From contig DIKU01000140.1 in the NCBI GenBank assembly GCA_002424645.1, forward strand, positions 1 through 7,710: a stretch of 7,710 bases of DNA. Reading direction: 5' to 3'. The stretch is from Pelobacter sp. UBA5610 (lineage in GTDB: Bacteria > Desulfobacterota > Desulfuromonadia > Desulfuromonadales > Syntrophotaleaceae). Shown here piece after piece: positions 1 through 5,210 of the stretch. Made by a program: the position numbers and the translations under genes. The notes beneath the pieces were generated by a model, which was not told where the DNA came from, made no database searches, and worked only from the letters and a program-made list of their open reading frames with translations. Every line of letters begins with the position of its first letter. Positions within the stretch are counted from its first letter, which is position 1.

Positions 1-744
1 GTGCCGCGCTCCTTGAACCGCTTTCAGCAACTCAATGCGGTGAAGTTAAGCGGTGTCTCCGTACGCCCCCTGGACGAGGCGTTGACCTTCCTCGAAGCCG
101 AGGCGGCAAAAATCCTCCCCGATGGCTACACGGTTGATTACACCGGCGAATCACGCCAGCTGCGCACCGAAGGCAACCGCTTTTTGCCGGCCTTCGGATT
201 GGCTGTTATCCTGATTTTTCTGGTGCTCGCCGCGCAGTTCAACAGCTTCCGCGATCCCTTCGTCATTTTATTCGGCTCGGTCCCTCTTGCCATGTTCGGC
301 GCAATGATCTTCACCTTTTTAAAAATGCCCGATCCCAACGTGCCCTTCTGGACCAACGGCTGGACCACCACCCTCAACATCTATTCACAGGTCGGGCTGG
401 TTACCCTGGTCGGTCTGGTGGCTAAAAACGGCATACTTATCGTCGAATTCGCCAATCAACTGCAACTGCAGGGACACGTCAAGCTTGAAGCGATACGTCA
501 GGCTTCCCTCACCCGCCTGCGACCGATCCTGATGACTTCGGTCGCCACGATCGCCGGCCATTTCCCCCTGACCCTCGTCACTGGCGCCGGTGCGGCGGCC
601 CGTAATTCCATCGGCCTGGTACTGGTCGGCGGCATGTTCGTCGGCACCCTGTTCACCCTGTTCATCGTACCGTCCATCTACATGCTGGTGGCCCGCGATC
701 ACGCCAAGGATCTTAAACGCCGGGAAGCCGTGGCCGAGGTTTGA
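1..744 (+). CDS. RND family multidrug efflux transporter, inner-membrane subunit (C-terminal part only)
   Basis: Proton-driven inner-membrane pump subunit of a tripartite AcrB/MexB-like (HAE1-type) efflux system; only the last 247 residues are present. The frame is already open at base 1, so the GTG there is an internal codon. Visible: end of the periplasmic porter domain with the family-typical stretch PRSLNRFQQLNAV (residues 2-14), then five hydrophobic segments at about 61-80, 86-107, 129-152, 173-192 and 203-231, matching TM8-TM12. The segment GLVAKNGILIVEFAN (138-152) is a hallmark of TM10 in HAE1 pumps, and LRPILMTSVATIAG (173-186) of TM11. It ends in a short basic cytoplasmic tail. The missing N-terminal part and the partner adaptor/outer-membrane genes should lie upstream. 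It shows no functional link to the peptide cluster, from which it is separated by a spacer and an opposite-strand gene. Confidence 0.96.
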   Translation: MPRSLNRFQQLNAVKLSGVSVRPLDEALTFLEAEAAKILPDGYTVDYTGESRQLRTEGNRFLPAFGLAVILIFLVLAAQFNSFRDPFVILFGSVPLAMFGAMIFTFLKMPDPNVPFWTNGWTTTLNIYSQVGLVTLVGLVAKNGILIVEFANQLQLQGHVKLEAIRQASLTRLRPILMTSVATIAGHFPLTLVTGAGAAARNSIGLVLVGGMFVGTLFTLFIVPSIYMLVARDHAKDLKRREAVAEV

Positions 745-750
745 TCTTTT

Positions 751-780
751 GTCCGGGGCCGCGCCGTGCGGCCCCGGGAC
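751..780 (+). terminator. GC-rich hairpin after the efflux gene
   Basis: Seven bases past the stop codon a 10-bp perfect stem (CCGGGGCCGC / GCGGCCCCGG) with a 5-base loop lies at 753-777, extendable to GTCC/GGAC with one bulged G. There is no T tract after it on the plus strand, so it is an imperfect intrinsic terminator; position and stability suggest transcription end or mRNA 3'-end protection for the efflux operon. Confidence 0.55.
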
Positions 781-1153
781 CCGCCTCAAACATCCCCCTT
801 GTTCCCCCCCTTTTTCCGGCCCCCTTAATAATTAACACGCCAACGTATCTGCCAGTTTTCCCCTGAGTCTCGGTGCAGCGTTATCCAAATGCCGGAACTT
901 TTCACCTGCCCAAGTTATGTCGTTTCCGCTTACCGGCTGCGTTAATTGATGCCGCCTCGCTGCCTCCTATTATCATCAACAGGCTTATGGTGGCATACAC
1001 CAAAAACGGTACCTTGCACAACTCGGGGCTAACATGGCTTCCCCAGAAAATGTATAAGGGGATCAACACCCTGATAAGGCAAGAGAAGACGTATGAATGA
1101 ATCGGAACGAAAGGAATAAGGGAGGGCAAAAACGAGGGGTTAAACAACGCTCG
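781..1153. other. Spacer between convergent genes, no gene recognised
   Basis: About 370 bases between the efflux hairpin and the terminator of the opposite-strand ferredoxin. It begins with a C/T-rich run (about 781-830) and has a small inverted repeat TGGTG-GCATA-CACCA at 988-1002. Open frames here (for example plus 873-1100 and minus 902-1147) lack a ribosome binding site, recognisable motifs and protein-like composition. I see no tRNA, repeat or mobile element signature. Confidence 0.5.
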
Positions 1154-1182
1154 AAAAAACCGCTCGATAAAACAGAGCGGTT
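1154..1182 (-). terminator. Intrinsic terminator of the ferredoxin gene
   Basis: A perfect 8-bp inverted repeat AACCGCTC / GAGCGGTT (arms 1158-1165 and 1175-1182, 9-base loop). Read on the minus strand the stem is followed directly by a run of T (complement of the A run 1154-1159), the classical Rho-independent layout. It lies 65 bases beyond the ferredoxin stop codon. Confidence 0.85.
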
Positions 1183-1246
1183 ATCCCAAGTCGGAAGACA
1201 TCGTGAAAATCGTAAAAATAAAATTCAAAATCGCCATCAGCACTTG

Positions 1247-1423
1247 CTACTCTTCAAGCGAAATGGCGTCATGGGGACAGGCCGGGATACAAATTCCATC
1301 CAAATCGCATTTTTCATGATCGATGACGGCTTTGCCATTCTGCAGCGTAATGGCACCCACGGGACAAGCTTTGACACAATGGCCGGAACCGGTACAACGA
1401 GTTTTGTCGATAGTAATTTTCAT
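1247..1423 (-). CDS. Small 2x[Fe-S] ferredoxin with both second cysteines replaced
   Basis: A 58-residue bacterial-type ferredoxin, a soluble low-potential electron carrier, starting MKITIDKTRC. Start supported by GGAG seven bases upstream of ATG. Two pseudo-symmetric halves are visible: C10-x2-S13-x2-C16-x3-C20-P and C39-x2-D42-x2-C45-x3-C49-P. Standard clostridial ferredoxins have C-x2-C-x2-C-x3-C-P in each half, with cluster I held by Cys 1-3 of the first motif plus Cys 4 of the second, and vice versa. Here the second Cys is Ser in the first half and Asp in the second, leaving three Cys for each site. An Asp in this position is known from Pyrococcus furiosus ferredoxin, where the cluster converts readily between [4Fe-4S] and [3Fe-4S]; by inference these clusters are labile or 3Fe. 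It is a monocistronic gene with its own promoter and terminator, divergent from the peptide cluster. Confidence 0.93.
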   Translation of the reverse strand: MKITIDKTRCTGSGHCVKACPVGAITLQNGKAVIDHEKCDLDGICIPACPHDAISLEE

Positions 1424-1458
1424 AGAAACACTCCGTAATGTTGCGTGACTTGCCAGCT

Positions 1459-1487
1459 ATCCTAAAAGATGTAAACCAAACGGTCAA
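1459..1487 (-). promoter_or_regulatory. Sigma-70-like promoter of the ferredoxin gene
   Basis: On the minus strand TTGACC (1487-1482) and TAGGAT (1464-1459) are separated by exactly 17 bases, five and four of six consensus matches. The -10 lies about 35 bases before the ferredoxin start codon. Confidence 0.6.
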
Positions 1488-1656
1488 TGGGATTATCGGG
1501 AGGGTCGCCCCCTGACATTCTGCAGGCACTTGCAGGGTTGTACAAAACACCGTCAAAAAGCGCTTTCAGGATCAAAGAATCAGATCCGGAAAGGCCTGAA
1601 CAGGCAGACGATACCTCGGCAAGGGAAAATTCATCGCCTCGCTTCGTAAATAATAA
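1488..1656. other. Divergent intergenic region, weak dyads only
   Basis: Upstream region shared by the ferredoxin promoter and the peptide-cluster promoter. No gene is seen. Short dyads that could be operator half-sites are CTGCA-N6-TGCAG (1520-1535), GGATC-N9-GATCC (1569-1587) and GCCTG-AA-CAGGC (1594-1605). Each is short enough to arise by chance. Confidence 0.35.
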
Positions 1657-1684
1657 TTGACAATTTTTCCGTCATTGATAATCT
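1657..1684 (+). promoter_or_regulatory. Candidate promoter of the RiPP cluster
   Basis: A perfect -35 hexamer TTGACA (1657-1662) in an AT-rich patch that contrasts with the GC-rich surroundings. The -10 is ambiguous: GATAAT (1677-1682) is the better hexamer but only 14 bases away, while TAATCT (1679-1684) has a 16-base spacer and a poorer match. It lies about 50 bases upstream of the first cluster gene. Confidence 0.45.
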
Positions 1685-1733
1685 GCTCTAAATTAAAACA
1701 TTGTCTTTATTTCAGGAAAATGAAAGTAATTGT

Positions 1734-2015
1734 ATGATACACAGCGACACCGTTATCTCCCTGAGCCAGGATGCGACCTACCAGGATATGGGAGACAATG
1801 AGCCGGCGGTTATTTTGCAGCTTAGCACCGGAAGGCTCTTTACCTGCAACCTGACCACACGCTGCTTCCTTGATCTTTTGGCTGATCCATGTTCCCTGGG
1901 CGACGCTGTCGATCAACTACTGAAAACGTTTGATGTGCCACGTGAAAAACTGGAACGGGATCTCATAAAACTGGCCGGACAGCTTCTGGCCGCCGGTCTG
2001 ATACAGCTGAACTGA
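1734..2015 (+). CDS. PqqD-like RiPP leader-recognition protein (lasso B1 / RRE type)
   Basis: A 93-aa stand-alone RiPP recognition element of the PqqD fold, the size of lasso-peptide B1 proteins. Such proteins bind the precursor leader, typically its Tyr-x-x-Pro-x-Leu segment, and deliver it to the B2 peptidase. Visible: a beta-rich N-terminal part with PAVILQLSTGRLFTCN (24-39), which matches the family pattern in which a hydrophobic strand, a turn with Thr-Gly-Arg and a second strand precede the helices, then three helices ending LAGQLLAAGLIQL (80-92). Start: ATG 1734 gives the usual family N terminus; it has only a weak purine stretch (GAAAG) upstream. An in-frame TTG at 1701 would add 11 residues but has no ribosome binding site. 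The stop codon overlaps the next gene's ATG by one base (TGATG), indicating translational coupling to the peptidase. The matching YQEPTL motif in the two downstream precursors supports the role. Confidence 0.87.
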   Translation: MIHSDTVISLSQDATYQDMGDNEPAVILQLSTGRLFTCNLTTRCFLDLLADPCSLGDAVDQLLKTFDVPREKLERDLIKLAGQLLAAGLIQLN

Positions 2016-2458
2016 TGCTTTTATTGATGTTGCGGATACATATTCGCCTTGTGACCCTGGTCATTCCTTTGCTGGATCGAATGCTCCCAACCCCGCGACT
2101 GGTGCGCCTGCTGGCAAAACATGACCTGTGGCACCCTTATCGGGACATTCCGGCCGACACGATCGCAAAACATGTGCATACCGCCCTGCGCAAACCCCGT
2201 TGGATGAAGCGTCGGGCCTGCTATCGACTCGGGCTGACCATGAGCCACTTCCTGCACCTGGCCGGGAAACCTGTCGTACTGCACTTTGCCATTGCCCCAC
2301 CCAGCTGCGATGCCATGCGACTGCATGGGCACTGCTGGGTCACCCTTGACGACCGGGCCATCACCGCTCCGCCTGAACCTTCAACCGGCATGCGAACCTT
2401 TGTCCGGTTCAATATGGGCAGTGGCAGCCCACTTACTACAAATCCAAAACAACCGTAG
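2015..2458 (+). CDS. Lasso-type B2 leader peptidase (transglutaminase-like fold)
   Basis: A 147-aa protein of the lasso peptide B2 / transglutaminase-like cysteine protease family, which removes the leader from a B1-bound precursor. The catalytic triad can be placed: Cys69 in RRACYRLGLTM (start of the core helix), His106 in HGHCWVTLDD, and Asp112 six residues later, the same H-x5-D spacing as the HAWVEVD-type motif of the family. The N-terminal 65 residues (RLVRLLAKHDLW and following) resemble the helical N-terminal region of other B2 proteins. Its ATG overlaps the stop codon of the B1-like gene by one base. Length is normal for split B1/B2 systems. The extreme C terminus (SGSPLTTNPKQP) is not the usual family ending but lies after the catalytic residues. 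The expected cleavage site is two residues after the conserved leader Thr. Confidence 0.86.
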   Translation: MLLLMLRIHIRLVTLVIPLLDRMLPTPRLVRLLAKHDLWHPYRDIPADTIAKHVHTALRKPRWMKRRACYRLGLTMSHFLHLAGKPVVLHFAIAPPSCDAMRLHGHCWVTLDDRAITAPPEPSTGMRTFVRFNMGSGSPLTTNPKQP

Positions 2459-2512
2459 CGGCCACAAACTTTATACGCATACCCTCACCCCTTACATCAC
2501 AGGAGTCACCCC

Positions 2513-2626
2513 ATGGAGAAAACAACCCAGGAATACCAGGAACCTACTTTGGAAGAGCAAGAAACCCTGGAGGAAATTACCGAAGGCATAGCGCCGGTGG
2601 TTTCCGGAGCGCCGGCACAGGTTTAG
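2513..2626 (+). CDS. RiPP precursor peptide A1 (lasso-type leader, acid-free core)
   Basis: A 37-residue peptide. AGGAG at 2501-2505 sits seven bases before ATG. The leader is strongly acidic (9 Glu, one Lys in the first 24 residues) and carries Y8-Q-E-P11-T-L13, then three residues, Glu17, five residues, Thr23 and Glu24. This fits the lasso leader consensus Y-x2-P-x-L-x3-G-x5-T-x with exact spacing, except that Gly is replaced by Glu. Cleavage after Glu24 would leave the 13-mer GIAPVVSGAPAQV, starting with Gly as in many lasso peptides. The core has no Asp or Glu at position 7-9 or anywhere else, so the standard isopeptide ring is not possible. Ser7 is the only nucleophilic side chain and a natural kinase target. 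It immediately follows the B1 and B2 genes and has a paralogue 98 bases downstream. Too short to be found by routine gene calling. Confidence 0.87.
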   Translation: MEKTTQEYQEPTLEEQETLEEITEGIAPVVSGAPAQV

Positions 2627-2692
2627 AAGACACCCTTATTGACGATCACGCATCCAGCCGGAGCAAAACTGCTCCCATGAGGCCCTAACAGA
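2534..2692 (+). repeat. Tandem duplication, copy 1 (precursor plus 3' flank)
   Basis: From the leader Tyr codon through the stop codon and about 65 bases of 3' untranslated sequence this copy matches 2743-2900. In the 93 coding bases from Tyr to stop, 77 are identical with no gap. The 3' flank matches with one single-base gap (ATCCAGCCGG versus ATCCACCGG) and ends at a shared CTAACAGA. Sequences upstream of the Tyr codon, including the ribosome binding sites, are not similar. Confidence 0.9.
2660..2675 (+). promoter_or_regulatory. Conserved 3' stem-loop after precursor A1
   Basis: GGAGCA-AAAC-TGCTCC: a perfect 6-bp stem with a 4-base loop 34 bases after the stop codon of A1. The equivalent position after A2 carries the same stem. 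There is no T tract, so it is more likely an mRNA-stabilising or processing element than a terminator (inference). Confidence 0.55.
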
Positions 2693-2724
2693 CTTAAGTA
2701 CCTACCCAGAGAAAGGAGGCTTCA

Positions 2725-2835
2725 ATGAGTCACAAACAGGACTATCAGGAACCGACCTTGGAAGAGCAGGAAACCTTACAGGAAATTACCGAGGGTACCG
2801 TCCCGGTGGTTTCCGGAGCGCCCGTACAGGGTTAG
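2725..2835 (+). CDS. RiPP precursor peptide A2 (paralogue of A1)
   Basis: A 36-residue peptide with a near-ideal ribosome binding site, AAGGAGG at 2713-2719, five bases from ATG. The leader has Y7-Q-E-P10-T-L12, Glu16, Thr22 and Glu23 with the same spacing as A1; predicted core GTVPVVSGAPVQG (13 residues). Compared with A1 the shared leader codons differ almost only synonymously (six silent, one Glu-to-Gln), whereas the core has four replacements (positions 2, 3, 11, 13) around an invariant PVVSGAP. This pattern shows that the frame is translated and the leader constrained while core ends vary. Like A1 it lacks Asp/Glu in the core, so a lasso ring cannot form in the usual way. The stronger ribosome binding site suggests higher output than A1. 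Confidence 0.88.
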   Translation: MSHKQDYQEPTLEEQETLQEITEGTVPVVSGAPVQG

Positions 2836-2900
2836 AAGACGCCTTTATTAACGATCTCGTATCCACCGGAGCAAAAGTGCTCCCATGATGCGCTAACAGA
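2743..2900 (+). repeat. Tandem duplication, copy 2 (precursor plus 3' flank)
   Basis: Second copy of the unit described for 2534-2692, in direct orientation about 210 bases downstream. The longest exact match is a 20-base run in the core region encoding PVVSGA. Untranslated 3' sequence is conserved together with the coding part, so the duplication included both. Confidence 0.9.
2868..2883 (+). promoter_or_regulatory. Conserved 3' stem-loop after precursor A2
   Basis: GGAGCA-AAAG-TGCTCC, 33 bases after the A2 stop codon: the same 6-bp stem as after A1 but with a changed loop base. Flanking bases have diverged while both arms are intact, suggesting a selected RNA structure. Confidence 0.55.
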
Positions 2901-3087
2901 ACTATCGGGAAATGTTTATGGGGGAGCTGGTAATTACCGGCGGCACTGCTCCGGCCGCATCGAATCGGCCTGATAACTTTTCATCCGTAAAATGCCGGCA
3001 TCGACGGTAACGCTTTTCAGCCCCTCCTCTTGCTGAGGCCGATTCACACCGGAACGTCCCGACACCCAGAAGCGGTGTCCATTTATC

Positions 3088-3131
3088 CCCGGTCCGGATG
3101 TACCAATGCCATCCGGACCGGGTTTGGTTTT
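3088..3131 (+). terminator. Strong terminator/attenuator hairpin between precursors and modification genes
   Basis: Perfect 13-bp inverted repeat CCCGGTCCGGATG (3088-3100) / CATCCGGACCGGG (3110-3122) with a 9-base loop, followed by TTTGGTTTT. This is the layout of an intrinsic terminator. It would stop most transcripts after the two precursor genes and let a minority read into the kinase operon, a common way for RiPP clusters to make precursor in excess of enzymes. A second small hairpin GACACC/GGTGTC (3061-3079) sits just upstream. Confidence 0.8.
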
Positions 3132-4155
3132 AACGGAACAGGCCCCTTTGCGCTACTACGACATTCATAATCTGGCACTGCGAGTTGAATCCCGGGACCA
3201 GGGACTTTTTTCAGCCATGGAGTCTCTGACGGCCGGTTTTTTCAGCCTGCCTGCATCTCCCCTAATGGATAACCCCTTCATCCTGCGGGGACGAAGCGTT
3301 GTCGGCAGGGAAGAATTGCCTCTTCCCGACGAGAGCCGCTATCCCCTTTCGCTTGCCGGGACACCGGATATCGGCCTGCCGATGCGACTATTGGTAAAGC
3401 CACCGCATGAGCGCGTCTGGTTGCAACAGGATACCGCCGTAACCATCTGTGATTTGGAAAAACGCCAGGCGGAAGCCGTTGTCGTACAAGGACACTGGCC
3501 TTCATGGGGCTTCCAGACCCTGATCCCGCTGTTGGCGGAAGCGCTGGGCCGGCAGGACATGTTTCTGCTGCACGCTGGGGCGAATCTGTGGCCCGACGGT
3601 CGTTCCTGTGTGCTGTTTTTCGGTGCCAGCGGTACCGGCAAGACCACGACGGTTCTGTCCCTGGCCTGCCAGGGCTGGTCACTACTCTGCGATGACGCGG
3701 GTTTTCTCACCACCCAGCAAGGCCAACCCAGTCTCTGGGGACTGCCCCGGTCGAGCAAGGTTCACCATCAAACATTTCAACTGCTGCCATCCCTGTCTAA
3801 AATACCCCGCAAGGTCATTGCCGGCAGCGAGGAATGTCAGGTCAGCTTTCGCGATCTGCCACATGTCTCCCCCCGGGAACGCATCCCGGTTCGCGCTATA
3901 TTTCTTCTGCAACCGCGCAACACAATACAGCACCTCTGCAGCCCTCTTACCGCAACAACCGTGTTGCCACGCCTGATTCAAGAAAATATGCGGGTTACCA
4001 ACCCCAACGCAACGGATAATGCCGGGAGGATGTTTAAAACTCTGAGCACCTTGTGCAAAACAACTCCTTGTTACAGTCTTTCCGTTGGGCCGGACCTGAC
4101 GACCCTGCCAGAAGTCATACAAGCCTTGCCTGCGTCGAAGATATCCGCATGTTAA
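3106..4155 (+). CDS. HPr-kinase-related (HprK-like) RiPP kinase
   Basis: A protein of up to 349 aa with the C-terminal kinase fold of HPr kinase/phosphorylase. Walker A GASGTGKTT at 173-181, the preceding LLHAGAN motif (154-160, His156) and an acidic pair in CDDAGFL (195-201) are all present, as in HprK-related proteins of lasso and other RiPP clusters. Homologues in paeninodin-type clusters phosphorylate a Ser side chain of the precursor; here the only Ser in either core is Ser7, so it is the likely target (inference). The start is uncertain. ATG 3106 is the first possible start after an in-frame stop at 3034, but it lies in the loop of the terminator hairpin and lacks a ribosome binding site. 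In-frame TTG at 3124 or 3148 are alternatives, the latter preceded by GGAACAGG; family-like sequence (LRYYDIHNLALRV) begins at residue 15. The gene overlaps the nucleotidyltransferase by seven bases. Confidence 0.86.
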   Translation: MPSGPGLVLTEQAPLRYYDIHNLALRVESRDQGLFSAMESLTAGFFSLPASPLMDNPFILRGRSVVGREELPLPDESRYPLSLAGTPDIGLPMRLLVKPPHERVWLQQDTAVTICDLEKRQAEAVVVQGHWPSWGFQTLIPLLAEALGRQDMFLLHAGANLWPDGRSCVLFFGASGTGKTTTVLSLACQGWSLLCDDAGFLTTQQGQPSLWGLPRSSKVHHQTFQLLPSLSKIPRKVIAGSEECQVSFRDLPHVSPRERIPVRAIFLLQPRNTIQHLCSPLTATTVLPRLIQENMRVTNPNATDNAGRMFKTLSTLCKTTPCYSLSVGPDLTTLPEVIQALPASKISAC

Positions 4156-5210
4156 GCCCGATGGATAGCTTATTCCTGGCCTTGTGCGACCCTGAAAGCA
4201 GCGGCCCATCGTCACGTTACAGGTTTTCAACGCAAGACCTGATCCCGGCTGAATTGTGTAAAAAGGCCGCCTTTCACGGGGTTCACAGCCTGCTGTTGGC
4301 CAACCTGAAAAATACAGCGTGGCAAGATATCGCATCCAGAGAATGGTGCGAAGCCATGCAGAAAGAGCTGACGCCCATTGTCCGTGCCGACAGAGCGCGC
4401 TGTTTGGCTCTGCGGGTTCAGGGAGAGCGCATTTTGCAAGTTTTGCGCGCCGGCAGTATCCCGGTGCAATTGATCAAAGGCGCGGATTTTGCTGACCACC
4501 TCTATCCTCGGCCTGAATTACGCAGTTTTACTGACATCGATCTTCTGGTTCGTCCGGAAGATTTCCAATCCGCACAAGACCTGCTACGTGACTGTGGTTG
4601 CCAACCACACCAGTCTGGCGCGCTGAAACATGCGGAAACTTACGGTGAAACGGCCTTCACCTGCAAACTTGCCGGCCTGCAACTGCGCGTGGAACTGCAC
4701 TGGAACCTGGTAAACTCGCCTGCGTTGCAAAAGGCCATGAGCGTCACGTTGAACGACCTGCTGGATGGGCACGGGGCATTGCGCCACGAGGGTCGCCTGT
4801 TGCTCGCCGCCATACATGCCGGCACCGGACATCAGTTCGATCGTCTGAAATTCCTTCTCGATCTACGGCAGATTTTTCGTGGACTCCGTAAACAGGCTGA
4901 TCTGCCATGGCTTTCCGAACGAATTACCCGAACAGGCTGTCGGCAGGTTTTGGCAATGGCCTGCTGGCTGACAGAAAACCTTTTTCAATGCAACGATGCA
5001 CGCCGGTTACGACTCCAACTCGGCATGAAGCCCCCATCCCTTCTTTGGCGGCGGGTGCTGTCCCCAAGCTTGATATTAAGAGCCCACCAGCCGAACATAG
5101 CGGATGCCCTGCGTAAAAACCTCTACCGGCAGCACCTTAAAAAAAATCCGGTTGGCCCGATCCCCATGCCTGTGGACACGAGTCCCGCCAAACAGCGAGA
5201 ACCGTTGTGA
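4149..5210 (+). CDS. Nucleotidyltransferase family protein (NTP_transf_5 type)
   Basis: A 353-aa member of the uncharacterised nucleotidyltransferase family (NTP_transf_5). The signature is clear: IPVQLIKGADFADHLYP (104-120) followed by RSFTDIDLLVRPEDF (125-139). The Lys-Gly pair and the Asp-x-Asp (129, 131) correspond to the nucleotide/metal site of the polymerase-beta-like fold. VELHWNLV (181-188) is the next family motif. Such genes often accompany HprK-like kinases in lasso clusters and in the separate PqqD/HprK-related gene sets, where they are thought to act on the phosphorylated peptide; the reaction here is unknown. Start: ATG 4149 overlaps the end of the kinase gene; ATG 4161 is an alternative four codons later. 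The frame is open further upstream (to 4053), but that would overlap the kinase by about 100 bases and adds no family-like sequence. The 3' end overlaps the radical SAM gene. Confidence 0.86.
   Translation: MLSPMDSLFLALCDPESSGPSSRYRFSTQDLIPAELCKKAAFHGVHSLLLANLKNTAWQDIASREWCEAMQKELTPIVRADRARCLALRVQGERILQVLRAGSIPVQLIKGADFADHLYPRPELRSFTDIDLLVRPEDFQSAQDLLRDCGCQPHQSGALKHAETYGETAFTCKLAGLQLRVELHWNLVNSPALQKAMSVTLNDLLDGHGALRHEGRLLLAAIHAGTGHQFDRLKFLLDLRQIFRGLRKQADLPWLSERITRTGCRQVLAMACWLTENLFQCNDARRLRLQLGMKPPSLLWRRVLSPSLILRAHQPNIADALRKNLYRQHLKKNPVGPIPMPVDTSPAKQREPL

Noticed and set aside
873..1100. Plus-strand frame of 75 codons and the opposite 902-1147 minus-strand frame
   Set aside because: No ribosome binding site, no recognisable motif, low-quality composition, and located between two terminator structures of convergent genes.
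1097..1438. Plus-strand frame of 113 codons
   Set aside because: Runs antisense through the well-supported ferredoxin gene and its terminator; composition is that of a shadow frame.
1314..1556. Minus-strand frame of 80 codons overlapping the ferredoxin promoter
   Set aside because: Covers the ferredoxin promoter and start in another frame and has no protein-like features.
1720..1737. Five-codon frame (MKVIV) whose stop overlaps the B1 start as ATGA
   Set aside because: It could couple translation to the B1-like gene, but AGGA is only two bases from its ATG, so initiation there is doubtful; too short to distinguish from chance.
2561..2626. Alternative lasso core starting further upstream so that a leader Glu falls at position 7-9
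   Set aside because: It would require cleavage inside the leader away from the conserved Thr-x site that matches the consensus exactly; no sequence support.
2534..2900. Two-copy repeat considered as a CRISPR or mobile-element signature
   Set aside because: The repeat unit is a coding precursor plus its 3' flank, with codon-aware divergence; no terminal inverted repeats, target duplications or regular spacers.
3682..4335. 217-codon minus-strand frame opposite the kinase and nucleotidyltransferase
   Set aside because: Antisense to two genes with strong family motifs; no recognisable domain, a typical shadow frame in GC-rich DNA.
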